Counted from the stretch's first letter, positions 35,339-46,509 are shown. The stretch is 64,000 nucleotides of DNA from Wenzhouxiangella sp. XN201 (GCF_011008905.1 NZ_JAAIVI010000017.1:1341750-1405749), one strand, 5' to 3'. Notes: generated by a model not told the origin, from the sequence alone. Made by a program: numbers and translations.

Positions 35339-36277
35339 TTATCGGCGCTCGAGCCCGACCTGGAGCTCGGGCAGGGCCAATCCGATACGTTCGGCGCCTG
35401 GATCCGACCAGGCCTGTCCGAGCACCTCGCCATCTTCCGCGTCCCGCACCGTCAGCCTGAGCAACACGGGCTGATCGTCCCGATCCATTCGGTAGTACTG
35501 CAGGTCGATTGCAAACCCCAGGCTCATCTCGCTGGCGTCGTTTGCCTCGACCGCGGCGCGGTCGGGTTCCAGCGCGAGGGAATTTGCAACACGCCAGCTG
35601 CCGCCTTCGCGGATGCCGGCCCAGCCGGTGAAACGGGCGGCCGGCAGAAACGTCAGCACCTCATCGCGCCCGCGTGTTCGGCCGTCCTCCAGGTAGAGCA
35701 GTCTTTCTCCGATTACCAACCGGCGACCGTCGAACGCCAGTTCCTTGAGCAGGCCGGTGGCATTTTCGCCTTCGCCGAAACGGCAACGGGCCGGATCGGT
35801 TTCCCCGACCAGGCCACGGTCGTTCAACTGGAATTGCATGTCGCAGCTGTTCGAAGCGCGGCCGTCGGCGCCGAGCGGGGCGAACTCTCCTTCGAGGCGG
35901 TTCGCTACAGCGCCCGGGCGCAGAACCAGTCCGAAGCGCCGGGTTGCATCGTTGGAAGCCGTAGCGCGCTGGCTCAAGACAAAGCCGATCGACTGTGACT
36001 CGGAAACCGATTGGGGCCGCACGGTCAGCTGCTGTACCGCTGTGTGGCCGTCAGCGTCCGTCACACTGAGGTAGCGGCCGGGCAGGGCGCGGGCGATCTC
36101 CTGTAACTGGGGCGAAGGTCCGGCGCCGGGCGTTTCCCGACCGGGTGCGGCGCAGCCGGCCAGAGCCAGGACCGCGATCAAGGTCAGAAGGCGGATGCAC
36201 GGGCGCCGATTCCGATCGGTGGATTCCTGCGCTCGCAGGCGACATTCCCCAGGGTTCGGTGACGACTCAGCGCGCAT
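35339..36277 (-). CDS. Lipoprotein with possible CpeT-like fold
   Basis: 312 residues. A lipobox (LAVLALAGC) follows an unusually long n-region from ATG 36277, which overlaps the upstream stop by 11 bp. The mature protein has a segment LVGETDPARCRFGEGEN and a pattern of short strands (LLYLEDGRTRG, FTGWAGIREGG) that weakly recalls CpeT/CpcT-type chromophore-lyase-like proteins, beta-barrel proteins also found in non-photosynthetic bacteria. Function unknown. Encoded in one run with the M23 peptidase and MltD genes, suggesting an envelope role. Confidence 0.6.
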   Translation of the reverse strand: MRAESSPNPGECRLRAQESTDRNRRPCIRLLTLIAVLALAGCAAPGRETPGAGPSPQLQEIARALPGRYLSVTDADGHTAVQQLTVRPQSVSESQSIGFVLSQRATASNDATRRFGLVLRPGAVANRLEGEFAPLGADGRASNSCDMQFQLNDRGLVGETDPARCRFGEGENATGLLKELAFDGRRLVIGERLLYLEDGRTRGRDEVLTFLPAARFTGWAGIREGGSWRVANSLALEPDRAAVEANDASEMSLGFAIDLQYYRMDRDDQPVLLRLTVRDAEDGEVLGQAWSDPGAERIGLALPELQVGLERR

Positions 36278-37115
36278 CGGGATTTTCGCTCCAGTCCAGC
36301 AGCAGGCCCGGGTCGATGCGGATATCACCCAGGTTCATACGCCAGTCCAGGTGTGGCCCGGTGGCCCGGCCGGTGGCACCGACCTCGGCGATCACGTCAC
36401 CGCGGGCAACTTGCTGACCGGTTTCGACGTGAATCCGTTCAAGGTGCAGGAAGGCGGACACCAGGCCGTGGCCGTGATCGATGAACAGGGTGCCGCCGGA
36501 AAAATACATGTCGTCGTGCACCAGCGTGACGAGGCCTGGAGCGGGCGCCTTGACGGGCGTTCCGGTCGCTGCGGCGACGTCGATGCCCCAGTGGGGATTG
36601 CGTGGTTCGCCGTTGAGAATTCTCTGGCTGCCGTAGACGCCGGTCACCGGCCCGGTCAGCGGCCAGTCGAATCCGTCGAGCCAGTCGGTGCGTGAATCGC
36701 GCCGCTCACGCGCCTGGCGGGCGAGACGCGCCTCGGCGCGAATCCGCTCGAGTACGGCTTCCGGCGGCGTGACCTTGTCTTCGGGCAGGCCGTCGATGCG
36801 CTGGATGTCGAAATCGCGCTCGATCGGCTCGAGCACTCGCTCGATCTCGCTGCCGTCGGGCAGCCGTGCAGTGACCTTGCGTGCTCGAGTCTGTTCACGG
36901 GCCATGGCGACCAGAAAACGCCCGTCGTCGCCGGTCATGACCGGCTCTCCGTCCAGGCTGACCCGGCTGCCGGGCGGGGCCTGGCCGATCAGCAGGCTGC
37001 CCTGCAGGGGTTCACTCGAGAACGTGATGTTTCCGTTGTCCGCAGCCACGGCGCTGGCCGCTGACAGTGGCAGCAGTATCAGCAACAGGACTGTCAGACC
37101 CGGTCGATCACGCAT
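36267..37115 (-). CDS. M23-family peptidase (LytM domain), periplasmic
   Basis: 282 residues with a signal peptide cleaved near AVAADN. An Ig-like/carboxypeptidase-regulatory stretch (PPGSRVSLDGEPVMTGDDGRF) precedes the LytM domain, with zinc ligands in NPHWGIDVAA (HxxxD) and TGPHLDWRM (HxH-type second motif) and the central HGHGLVSAFLHL. The catalytic set is intact, so it is probably an active peptidoglycan endopeptidase rather than an EnvC-type activator. The start overlaps the MltD stop by 8 bp. Confidence 0.9.
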   Translation of the reverse strand: MRDRPGLTVLLLILLPLSAASAVAADNGNITFSSEPLQGSLLIGQAPPGSRVSLDGEPVMTGDDGRFLVAMAREQTRARKVTARLPDGSEIERVLEPIERDFDIQRIDGLPEDKVTPPEAVLERIRAEARLARQARERRDSRTDWLDGFDWPLTGPVTGVYGSQRILNGEPRNPHWGIDVAAATGTPVKAPAPGLVTLVHDDMYFSGGTLFIDHGHGLVSAFLHLERIHVETGQQVARGDVIAEVGATGRATGPHLDWRMNLGDIRIDPGLLLDWSENPDAR

Positions 37116-38721
37116 TGCCGCCTCCGCGAATGGTCAGCGTCTGTCCCGGCCGCAGGATAGCTTCCTCGCCGAGACTGTTCCAGCGCATCAGGTCGTTGAC
37201 CGACACCTGATGGCGGCGGGCGATGGTCCACAACGAATCTCCCCGGCGCACGGTATATTCCTGCGACGCCGCGGTCGCGGCCCCCGATTGACCCATGTGC
37301 ACCAGGATACGATCGCCCGGCCGTATCAGGCTGTTACCACCGAGACCGTTCCAGCGCTGCAGGTCGCCGACGGTCACACCGTACTTGCTGGCGATCACCC
37401 AGAGGCTTTCGCCCGGACGAACCTGGTGCTGGAAGCGTCGGGTGGGCAGCAGGCGCTGTTGCAGGCGGCTGAGCTCGGCATAGCGCTCGGCATGCGGCGA
37501 GTCTTGCGGCATCTTCCCGTTGGAAGCCAGCCGCAGTTTCTGGCCGGCGCGCAGGAAATCGCCGTTGAGCTGGTTGGCATCGCGCAGTGCCCCGACCGTG
37601 GTGTTGTGCCGTCGGGCCAGATGGGACAGGGTGTCTCCCGGGCGCACGCGCACCTCTTGCCAGACCACCATGTCGTCGGACTCGAGCGTGGGCAGGGCTT
37701 CACGGACCCGGTCGGCGCGGCCAGCCGGCACCATCAGGTGGTGCGGGCCCGAGGGCGGCGTGACATGACCGTTCAAGCCGGGGTTGATGGCGACCAGCTT
37801 GGCGATGTCCAGGTCAGCGGCCACCGAAAGCGCGACGACGTCAATCGGCCCATCGAGTTCGATCCGAGCCACCTGCGGGCGGTTGTCCCAGATCGGGATC
37901 TCGAAGTCGTAGCGCTCGGGCTCGGCGAAAAGGCAGCCCAGGCCGTTGAGCTTGGGGACATAGCCGAGGGTTTCGCGTGGCAGACGCAGGCTGTTCCAGT
38001 GGCTCGGCAGACCGGCACGGCGATTTCGCTCGATGGCGCGCCAGACGCGGCCCTGGCCGCCGTTGTAGGCCGCCAGCGCCAGGTTCCAGTCACCGAACCG
38101 GCCATGCAGGTAGGCGAGATAATCGAGTGCTGCACGGGTGGCGGCCCAGACGTCGCGGCGGCCGTCGTAGAAGTCATTGATTTCGATGCCGCGCTCGCGA
38201 GCGGTGGCGCTGACGAACTGCCAGGTTCCGGCCGCCCGACCGTGGGAGTAGGCGAAGGGGTCGTAGGCGGATTCGACGATCGGCAGCAGAGCCAGCTCGC
38301 CCGGCAATTCACGCCGCTCCAGCTCGCCGGCGATGTCGTACAGCCACGGCCGGGCGCGGTCGAGTACCCGTTTCATGTACTCGTCGCGTTCGGCATACCA
38401 GTAGGCCCATTGCTCCGCCCGGCTCTCGGGGGCGCACTCGGTAAACTCGAAACGATCGACGACTCGTGCCCACAAGTGCGGCGGAGGCTGTTCTTCCGCT
38501 TCGACCGGCAGATCGTCACCCAGATTGCGAGTGGCTTCTTCGACGACGCTGAAGGGATCGGGCAGGTCGACCGGGTGGCGCTGTTCCTTTTCCGCACCCG
38601 GCGAGTCGACTTGCTCCGTCACGGCGCAGCCGGCGACCGCCAGGACCAGTATCAGGACCGACCCGGCCCGGAGCACGCCCGGGCAATTGAAGATGAGACT
38701 TGGTTTCGAATTTCGTTGCAT
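37108..38721 (-). CDS. mltD: MltD-like membrane-bound lytic transglycosylase with three LysM domains
   Basis: 537 residues, lipoprotein (lipobox VAGC). SLT domain with catalytic Glu in LLPIVESAYDPFAYS, then AAGTWQFVSATARERG and LALAAYNGGQGRVW. Three C-terminal LysM repeats begin at VRVRPGDTLSHLA, HQVRPGESLWVIA and YTVRRGDSLWTIA; E. coli MltD has two. It cleaves the MurNAc-GlcNAc bond giving 1,6-anhydro ends. Paired with an M23 endopeptidase, which suggests coordinated wall remodelling. Divergent from rnr. Confidence 0.93.
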   Translation of the reverse strand: MQRNSKPSLIFNCPGVLRAGSVLILVLAVAGCAVTEQVDSPGAEKEQRHPVDLPDPFSVVEEATRNLGDDLPVEAEEQPPPHLWARVVDRFEFTECAPESRAEQWAYWYAERDEYMKRVLDRARPWLYDIAGELERRELPGELALLPIVESAYDPFAYSHGRAAGTWQFVSATARERGIEINDFYDGRRDVWAATRAALDYLAYLHGRFGDWNLALAAYNGGQGRVWRAIERNRRAGLPSHWNSLRLPRETLGYVPKLNGLGCLFAEPERYDFEIPIWDNRPQVARIELDGPIDVVALSVAADLDIAKLVAINPGLNGHVTPPSGPHHLMVPAGRADRVREALPTLESDDMVVWQEVRVRPGDTLSHLARRHNTTVGALRDANQLNGDFLRAGQKLRLASNGKMPQDSPHAERYAELSRLQQRLLPTRRFQHQVRPGESLWVIASKYGVTVGDLQRWNGLGGNSLIRPGDRILVHMGQSGAATAASQEYTVRRGDSLWTIARRHQVSVNDLMRWNSLGEEAILRPGQTLTIRGGGNA

Positions 38722-38803
38722 GCGCTCAGTCGTGGTTCAGCAGCCGCCAATTATGCGGGCATCTGGATTCAGGTCAATGCGGTTTTACAGTGGCGGCGGC
38801 GGG

Positions 38804-38809
38804 TACAAT
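38804..38809 (+). promoter_or_regulatory. -10-like hexamer 7 nt before rnr
   Basis: TACAAT followed by 7 nt and ATG 38817; no Shine-Dalgarno precedes the ATG. The likely transcription start coincides with the start codon. A TTTACA (38784-38789) lies 14 bp upstream, short for a -35 spacer. Confidence 0.45.
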
Positions 38810-38816
38810 GCCACTT

Positions 38817-40952
38817 ATGACTGATCAATCTTCGCACATTACGCCTGAGCGTATTCGCGCTGCGCTCGAGCAGGCCGGTAGACCGGTTTCCCGTCGCCAG
38901 CTTTCCCACCTTTTTGACCTCGACAAGGCCGCGTCCGACGAGCGACTGCGTCCGGTTCTTATGGACATGGTCGCCAGGGGCGAACTGGTCAAGAATCGGC
39001 GCGCGGCCTATGGCCTGCCGTCCCAGATGGATCTCGTCGCCGGGCGTATCAACGCCCATCCCGACGGTTTCGGTTTCGTGATTCCGGATGGCGATGGCGA
39101 TGACCTGTATCTCGCACCGAAACAGATGCGCCAGGTTTTCAACGGTGACCGGGTCCTGGCGGCCGTCACTGCAGTCGATCGACGCGGCCGCAAGGAAGGG
39201 GCCATCGTCGAAGTGGTCGAGCGCGTCCACACGCAGGTGGCCGGTCGATTGTTGATCGAGTCGGGCGTGGCCACGGTGGTTCCCGACGACCCCCGCATGA
39301 CCCAGGAAATTCTCGTCCCGTCAGAACGTGTGGGCGAGGCCAAGCCGGGCCAGGTCGTGGTGGTTCGCATCGACAAGCCGCCGACCATGAAGCGCGGTGC
39401 CGTGGGTGAGATCATCGCCGTGCTCGGCCATGCCGACGAACCGGGTATCGCCACGGATATCGCCGTCTACAGCCACCAGCTGCCCTGGGAGTTTCCCGAG
39501 GCGGTGACCCGCGAGGCCGAAGGCTTCGGTGCCGAGGTCAATCCGGACACTGCGGGCAAGCGTCTCGACCTGCGCGACCTGCCGATGGTGACCATCGACG
39601 GCGCCGATGCCCGTGATCTCGACGATGCCGTGTTCGCCGAGCCCCGCGGCGACGGCTTTCGCGTGTTGGTGGCGATTGCCGATGTCGCCGAGTACGTGCA
39701 TCCCGGCCGGCCCCTGGACGACGAAGCCGAGAAACGCGGCACTTCGGTGTACTTTCCCGATCGCGTGATCCCGATGCTGCCCGAGGCCCTGTCCAACGGT
39801 CTGTGTTCGCTCAATCCGAAAGTCGATCGCCTGTGCCTCGTCTGCGAGATGAAGGTCGACGGCAAGGGCAAGGTCACATCAAGCCGTTTCCACGAGGCGG
39901 TGATGCGTTCGCACGCGCGACTGACCTACGATCATGTGCGGCGCATCATGGAAGCCGGTGACCCGGATCTGACCGAACGATTCGGTCACGTGCTGGGCAA
40001 TCTGCAGGCCCTGTTCGAGGTCTACCGGCTGTTCTTCCGTCGCCGGGAACGGCGCGGCGCACTCGATTTCGACTCGCAGCAGGCATATTTCGAATTCGAC
40101 ACGGATGGGCGAGTGGCCAATATCCGGCTGCAGCAGCGCCACGACGCGCATCGCCTGATCGAGGAGCTGATGGTCGCGGCCAATGTCGAGGCGGCCAAGT
40201 TCGTCGGCCGCGGCAAACTGCCCCTGCTTTACCGGGTTCACGAACCGCCCCCGTCGGACAAGCTCGAGGGGCTCGAGGAGTTTCTGCGTGTCAACGGCAT
40301 CCAGGTACGCTGGTCGGAGACGCCCGATCCGCAGCAGTTTGCCGCCATCCAGCACAAGCTGTCCGGCCAGCCCAACGAGTCCCTGGTCAACGCGCAGTTG
40401 CTGCGCAGCCTCAGCATGGCGGTCTACCAGCCTGAAAACAAAGGTCACTTCGGGCTGGCGCTCGAGCACTATGCGCATTTCACATCGCCGATCCGACGCT
40501 ATCCCGACTTGCTGTTGCACCGTGCGATCAAGCACCTGTGCCGCAACCTGAAAAAGCGTGACTTCCACTACGGTCACGCACGTATGGAGGAGCTGGGACG
40601 GCACTGTTCCTGGACCGAACGGCGTGCCGAAGACGCTTCGCGCGATGTCGAGGAGCGCCTCAAGTGCCAGTTCATGCAGCGCCATGTCGGTGACATATTC
40701 GGCGGCATCATTTCCGGCGTGACCAGCTTCGGCCTGTTCGTCGAGATCGACAACCTGGCGGTCAGCGGCCTGGTCCACGTCACGGCACTGCCCAACGACT
40801 ACTACCATTTTGATCCGGTCAGCTCCAGCATGACCGGCAAGCGCCGCGGCATTCGCTATCGTCTCGCCGACCGCGTCCGTGTCGAGGTCATCGCTGTCAA
40901 TCTCGAAGAGCGCAAGATCGATTTTCGGCTCTTCGAGCAAGAGGACGACTGA
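38817..40952 (+). CDS. rnr: Ribonuclease R
   Basis: 711 residues from ATG 38817. Winged-helix start (ITPERIRAALEQAGRPVSRRQL), cold-shock domains (HPDGFGFVIPDGDGDDLYL), RNB catalytic domain with the Asp cluster DGADARDLDDAVFA and HYAHFTSPIRRYPDLLLHR, and C-terminal S1 domain (GISGVTSFGLFVEIDN-type). A 3'-5' exoribonuclease that degrades structured RNA and takes part in rRNA quality control. It lacks the long Lys-rich tail of E. coli RNase R. rlmB follows 14 bp downstream, the usual order. Confidence 0.96.
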   Translation: MTDQSSHITPERIRAALEQAGRPVSRRQLSHLFDLDKAASDERLRPVLMDMVARGELVKNRRAAYGLPSQMDLVAGRINAHPDGFGFVIPDGDGDDLYLAPKQMRQVFNGDRVLAAVTAVDRRGRKEGAIVEVVERVHTQVAGRLLIESGVATVVPDDPRMTQEILVPSERVGEAKPGQVVVVRIDKPPTMKRGAVGEIIAVLGHADEPGIATDIAVYSHQLPWEFPEAVTREAEGFGAEVNPDTAGKRLDLRDLPMVTIDGADARDLDDAVFAEPRGDGFRVLVAIADVAEYVHPGRPLDDEAEKRGTSVYFPDRVIPMLPEALSNGLCSLNPKVDRLCLVCEMKVDGKGKVTSSRFHEAVMRSHARLTYDHVRRIMEAGDPDLTERFGHVLGNLQALFEVYRLFFRRRERRGALDFDSQQAYFEFDTDGRVANIRLQQRHDAHRLIEELMVAANVEAAKFVGRGKLPLLYRVHEPPPSDKLEGLEEFLRVNGIQVRWSETPDPQQFAAIQHKLSGQPNESLVNAQLLRSLSMAVYQPENKGHFGLALEHYAHFTSPIRRYPDLLLHRAIKHLCRNLKKRDFHYGHARMEELGRHCSWTERRAEDASRDVEERLKCQFMQRHVGDIFGGIISGVTSFGLFVEIDNLAVSGLVHVTALPNDYYHFDPVSSSMTGKRRGIRYRLADRVRVEVIAVNLEERKIDFRLFEQEDD

Positions 40953-40966
40953 ACGGCAAAGCGAAC

Positions 40967-41701
40967 ATGAAACGCGAACTGGCGATGGGTATCAACGCTG
41001 TCGAGGGGCTGGTTCGCAACGCTCCCGAACGGATCGTGCGCGCCTGGATCAAGCCGGGCGGTCGTCGGCTCGACTCGCTCGAGGATGCATTGCGCTCGAC
41101 TGGCGTTGCCGTTGAACATGCCGATGAACGTTCGCTCGACCGCATGGCTGGCAAGGTCCGCCATCAGGGTGTGATCGCCGAGTTCAATCCGCGCCAGCCC
41201 GGCGACGACCGGCGATTGCAGGAACTGGCCGAAGAGATTGACGAACAGGCCCTGTTCCTGGTGCTTGACGGCGTGCAGGACCCCGGTAATCTGGGCGCCT
41301 GCCTGCGTACCGCTGCCGCGGCCGGTGTGACGGCGGTGATCATCCCGAAGGACAAGGCGGCCGGCCTGACGCCGGCAGCGCGCCGGGCGGCGGCGGGTGC
41401 GGCCGAACGGGTCGAGTTGGTCGTGGTGACCAACCTGGCGCGCAGTCTGCGCCTGCTGGCCGATCAGGGGATCTGGCGCGTCGGCCTGGCGGCCGGTAGC
41501 GGTCGCAGCCTTTTCGATGGCCATCTGTCCGGTGCGCTGGCACTGGTGCTCGGCAGCGAGGAGAAGGGTCTCAGGCGGCTGACGCGCGAGCACTGTGATG
41601 AACTGGTCGAGATTCCGATGCCCGGCGCGATCGAAAGTCTCAATGTTTCGGTCGCGGCCGGCGTTGCCCTGTTTGCCGCGCTGCACAGGAGGCGTTCATG
41701 A
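40967..41701 (+). CDS. rlmB: 23S rRNA (guanosine-2'-O)-methyltransferase RlmB
   Basis: 244 residues, SpoU/SPOUT family. N-terminal substrate-binding domain (MGINAVEGLVRNAPERIVRAWI), then knot motifs LVLDGVQDPGNLGACLRTA, LALVLGSEEKGL and IPMPGAIESLNVSVAAG. It methylates G2251 (E. coli numbering) of the 23S P-loop. Operon with rnr upstream; overlaps the deaminase gene by 4 bp. Confidence 0.96.
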   Translation: MKRELAMGINAVEGLVRNAPERIVRAWIKPGGRRLDSLEDALRSTGVAVEHADERSLDRMAGKVRHQGVIAEFNPRQPGDDRRLQELAEEIDEQALFLVLDGVQDPGNLGACLRTAAAAGVTAVIIPKDKAAGLTPAARRAAAGAAERVELVVVTNLARSLRLLADQGIWRVGLAAGSGRSLFDGHLSGALALVLGSEEKGLRRLTREHCDELVEIPMPGAIESLNVSVAAGVALFAALHRRRS

Positions 41702-42273
41702 AAGCGGTCAACGGATTCCGGGTCGATCTGCCCGACTGGGTAACCGAGTTCTCGGCGAAATTGCCGGTGTGCCTGCCGACAGCGCGTGAGCGCATGGCCG
41801 CGGCGGTCAGCCTGTCGGAACAGAATGTACGGCACGATACCGGTGGTCCCTTCGGTGCCCTGGTTGTGGTGGCGGCGACCGGCGAGGTGGTATCGCTTGG
41901 CGTCAACCGGGTTGAGCCACAGCTGTGTTCGGCCGCACATGCCGAGATCGTCGCACTCAGCCTGGCGCAGCGCCGAATGGGTTCCTGGAGCCTGGCCGAC
42001 ACGCGGCTGGGTCCGCTGCAGCTGGTCAGTTCCTGTGAACCCTGCGCGATGTGCCTGGGTGCGATTCCCTGGTCGGGTGTCCATTCGGTGCTGTGCGGTG
42101 CGATCAAGGCCGATGCAGAGGCGGCCGGTTTCGACGAGGGGGTGCGCCCGGCGCAGTGGGTCGAAGCGCTCGAGCGGCGCGGCATCGAGGTCCGGACCGG
42201 CATCCTGCGGGAACCGGCAGCGCGGGTGCTGGAGCGTTACGCCAGCGGTGGAAGGACCATCTACAATCCTTGA
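41698..42273 (+). CDS. Nucleoside/guanine deaminase of the CDA superfamily
   Basis: 191 residues. Zinc and catalytic motifs are intact: HAEIVAL (His81, Glu83) and SSCEPCAMC (Cys113, Cys116), with GGPFGALVV upstream. The MAF-type C-terminal YASGGRTIYNP resembles guanine deaminase (GuaD) and related nucleoside deaminases more than TadA. Substrate not certain. ATGA overlap with rlmB. A strong terminator follows. Confidence 0.85.
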   Translation: MKAVNGFRVDLPDWVTEFSAKLPVCLPTARERMAAAVSLSEQNVRHDTGGPFGALVVVAATGEVVSLGVNRVEPQLCSAAHAEIVALSLAQRRMGSWSLADTRLGPLQLVSSCEPCAMCLGAIPWSGVHSVLCGAIKADAEAAGFDEGVRPAQWVEALERRGIEVRTGILREPAARVLERYASGGRTIYNP

Positions 42274-42301
42274 GGCAGGGACCAGGGACTAGGGATAAGA
42301 A

Positions 42302-42331
42302 AAAGCCGGGGCGGTGGACCGCCCCGGCTTT
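42302..42331. terminator. Bidirectional intrinsic terminator
   Basis: A perfect 13-bp stem AAAGCCGGGGCGG / CCGCCCCGGCTTT with a TGGA loop. T-rich sequence follows on the + strand (CTTCTT) and A-rich on the left serves the minus strand. It separates the convergent deaminase and DUF4168 genes. Confidence 0.93.
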
Positions 42332-42378
42332 CTTCTTATGCAGGTCTCGGCGGGGCCGAGACATTCGCCTCAGGCGAA

Positions 42379-42744
42379 TTACTGCTGGAGCATTTCGGTC
42401 AGCTTCTGCTGCAGCTCCGGATCATTCTGGATCGACATCGCGATCTGGTTGAAGGACTCGACGTCCAGGCCGGCTTCTTCGACCGCGGCCGTCATTTCCT
42501 CGTTGGCTTCCAGCTGCAGCTCGTTGGCCTTCTCGGGATCGTCGACTTCCTGCAGGCGTGCGGAAAAGTCCTGCTGGATGCTGGCGATCTCGACCTGGGC
42601 CTCGGCAAACTGCTCGAGCTGCTGGTCGCTGACATCAATCGTTTCAGGCTGTGCCTGCTGTTGCCCTTGCTGGGCCATGGCGGCCATGCCGAACAGCAGT
42701 GCAACGGTAACGGTAAACAGTTTGAGGGTATTGCGAAGCGTCAT
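42379..42744 (-). CDS. DUF4168 family exported protein
   Basis: 121 residues. Signal peptide cleaved at AMAQQG; the mature part is small, helical and Gln/Glu-rich with VSDQQLEQFAEAQVEIASIQQDF and ESFNQIAMSIQNDPELQQKL, the DUF4168 pattern. Function of the family is unknown. Strong ribosome site AAGGAG. Monocistronic with its own promoter and terminator. Confidence 0.88.
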   Translation of the reverse strand: MTLRNTLKLFTVTVALLFGMAAMAQQGQQQAQPETIDVSDQQLEQFAEAQVEIASIQQDFSARLQEVDDPEKANELQLEANEEMTAAVEEAGLDVESFNQIAMSIQNDPELQQKLTEMLQQ

Positions 42745-42881
42745 GTCTTGACTCCTTGAACTTGGTTGTGTGTTTTGCTTGCGGTTTCATAATTGCAACT
42801 CGCATGCCAGCCGTTTCAGGCACCAGAAAACAACGGGTTGGAGTGGGCCGCCTACGCGCATCGCCTTTTTGATGTGTCATA

Positions 42882-44347
42882 ATGGCGCATGTGACAGTAC
42901 TGACACCGCTCCGAAGTTTGCGCCTGCAGCTCGTGCTGCTGCTTGTGTTGCCGCTGGCCTTGTTCGGCACGCTGGTGGTCTGGGCAACCTATGAGGCGGT
43001 CGAGACCCTGGTCGAACGCCGCCTGGAAAAGGAAATCGAACTGGTGGCGCGCGCCCTGCGAGTACCCGTGGAGCAGGCGTTACAGGCGGGTGACCTGAAA
43101 AGTGTCGAACAGACCCTCGACGCGGTCTTCGAGATCGGCCGCGTATACGGCGCGTACGTCTACGATGCCGGTGGCCGACGCATTGCCGTGGCCGGCGAGG
43201 CCCGGCCCGGACCTCGCGAGCAGGTCGAAGCCGCCGAGCTGGTCCAGATCGGTGAAGAGATGGGCCGCTACGCCGAGTTGGCCGGGGAAGATGTTTTTTC
43301 CTATTTCGTGCCGCTCAACGATCCCGCCGGGCGCATCGCCGGGTTGTTGCAGGTGGTGCGGCTTGAAAGCGAGATCGCCCGGCGCCTCGACGAAATCAAG
43401 ACGCAGAGCTGGCTGGCCTGGGGTGGCGTGATGATCGTGATGCTGGTTATCGTGCTCATCGGTCATCGCCTGGCGGTGGGGCGTCATGTCGACCGCCTGG
43501 TCGAGGACATGGCGCGGATCGAGGCCGGCGAGCGCGAGCACCGGGCCAATCCCGGCGGTCCGGTCGAGTTTTCCGGGGTGGCGGCCGCGCTCAATCGCAT
43601 GCTCGATGGTCTCGACCGCATGGCCCGCGAGCTGGCCGAGCAGCGGCGTGAGCGGCGGAGCATGGAGCGGCGGATGCTGGCCCAGGAAGGGCTGGCTCGT
43701 CTGGGCCAGTTTTCCTCCGGCGTTGCGCACGAGCTGGGCGCGCCGCTGACCGTCATCGACGGCGATACGCGCCGGCTGCAGCGGGAAGCGTCGCTCTCGC
43801 CGGATGCACAGCGTCGCCTCGACCGCATTCGGCGCCAGGTCCATCGCACGCGCGAGCTCATCAATCAGTTGATGGAGTTTGCACGCAGCGACCGCAGCGA
43901 GCCCGAAGCGGTTGACCTGGGGCGCTTGCTGCAGCGCGTTCTTGCCGGGCTCCGCCCGGAATGCGAAAGTCGCGGCATCACACTCGAAGGGCCTTCGGAA
44001 GAGGGCGGCTGGCTGGTCGAGGGCTGGTCGCCGCGCCTGGAGCATGCCCTGCTGAATCTGGCACGCAATGCCGTTCAAGCGGCGGAACACCGGGTCCGGG
44101 TCAGCGTTCGAGATTCCAGCCGCTCGGTCACGATCAGTTTTGAGGATGACGGTCCCGGCATTCCGGTCGGACAGCGCGAACAGATCTTCGAGCCTTTCCA
44201 CACGGCCGGGAAGGGGCGACAGGGCACGGGCCTGGGCCTGGCCATCGTGCGTGGCGTGGCCGAGGAGCATGCTGCCCGCATCGACGTGCTGAGCAGCGAT
44301 GAGCTGGGCGGCAGTCGTTTCGAGCTGGAAATTCCGAGGCAGGTGAC

Positions 44348-44351
<4 letters not shown>
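42882..44351 (+). CDS. Sensor histidine kinase, NtrB-like, paired with a sigma-54 regulator
   Basis: 489 residues from ATG 42882. TM1 about 14-35, a periplasmic sensor of about 140 residues, TM2 about 178-196, HAMP, HisKA with phospho-acceptor His283 in GVAHELGAPLTVI, and HATPase with N box NLARNAVQAAE, G1 EDDGPGIP and G2 GTGLGLAIV. The ligand is unknown. A CATAAT -10-like box (42878-42883) overlaps this ATG, so a GTG at 42891, exactly 7 nt after the box, may be the real (leaderless) start. ATGA overlap with the regulator. Confidence 0.93.
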
Positions 44352-45724
<1,373 letters not shown>

Positions 45725-45817
45725 GCGGGCGTGGTTAAGCCGCGGTTGAACTATGGGTGGGAGTATGGAATCCGAGTACAAGGGGCCCATGCAGGAAACC
45801 TCAAAGGAGAGACCCTC

Positions 45818-46486
45818 ATGCAGTGGACAAATCGATTCTCGAAATTGTCGATCATCATCGCGGTATTGGTTCTGGCCGCGTGCGCCACGACCACTGATCC
45901 GTATACCGGAGAAGAGCGCGGCACCCGCACCTCGCAGGGGGCTGCCATCGGTGCCGGTGTCGGCGCGGTCCTGGGTGCGATTTCCGGCGGTGACCGACTC
46001 AAGAGAGCGGCTATCGGCGCCGGTGTGGGCGCAATCAGCGGGGCGGCCATCGGCAACTACATGGACCGCCAGGAAGCTGAATTGCGAGAGCAGTTGCGCG
46101 GTACCGGTGTGAGCGTGACACGCCGCGGCGACGAGATCATTCTCAACATGCCCGGCAACGTCACCTTCGATTTCGACAGCGCCAGTCTGAAGTCGGATTT
46201 CTACGAGGTGCTCAATTCAGTCGCCCTGGTGCTCGACGAGTATGAAAGCACAGTGCTGGTCATCGATGGCCATACCGATTCGACCGGATCGCGCAGTTAC
46301 AACATGGAGCTTTCACGGCGTCGGGCCGAGGCAGTGGGTCGCTACCTCCAGTCCCAGGATATCGATCCGGTGCGGATGGCCACTTACGGCTACGGGCCCG
46401 ATCACCCGGTCGCATCCAATGACACCGATGCGGGGCGGGCGGCCAACCGGCGGGTGGAGTTGACCCTGATGCCGCTTACTGAATAG
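45818..46486 (+). CDS. OmpA-family lipoprotein with glycine zipper (YiaD/Pal-like)
   Basis: 222 residues from ATG 45818, which has AAAGGAG upstream. Lipobox VLAAC, then a glycine-zipper segment (AAIGAGVGAVLGAISGG, repeated once) and a C-terminal OmpA domain with GHTDSTGSRSYNMELSRRRAEAV and AANRRVELTL that binds peptidoglycan. It likely anchors or inserts in the outer membrane. Convergent with rluB, 23 bp apart. Confidence 0.92.
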   Translation: MQWTNRFSKLSIIIAVLVLAACATTTDPYTGEERGTRTSQGAAIGAGVGAVLGAISGGDRLKRAAIGAGVGAISGAAIGNYMDRQEAELREQLRGTGVSVTRRGDEIILNMPGNVTFDFDSASLKSDFYEVLNSVALVLDEYESTVLVIDGHTDSTGSRSYNMELSRRRAEAVGRYLQSQDIDPVRMATYGYGPDHPVASNDTDAGRAANRRVELTLMPLTE

Positions 46487-46509
46487 TGATTGCCGGCCTG
46501 GCGGCGCGC

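Noticed and set aside
38700-38816. N-terminal extension of RNase R
   Set aside because: The extension is not RNase R-like and crosses the -10 element; MTDQSS at 38817 fits the family start.
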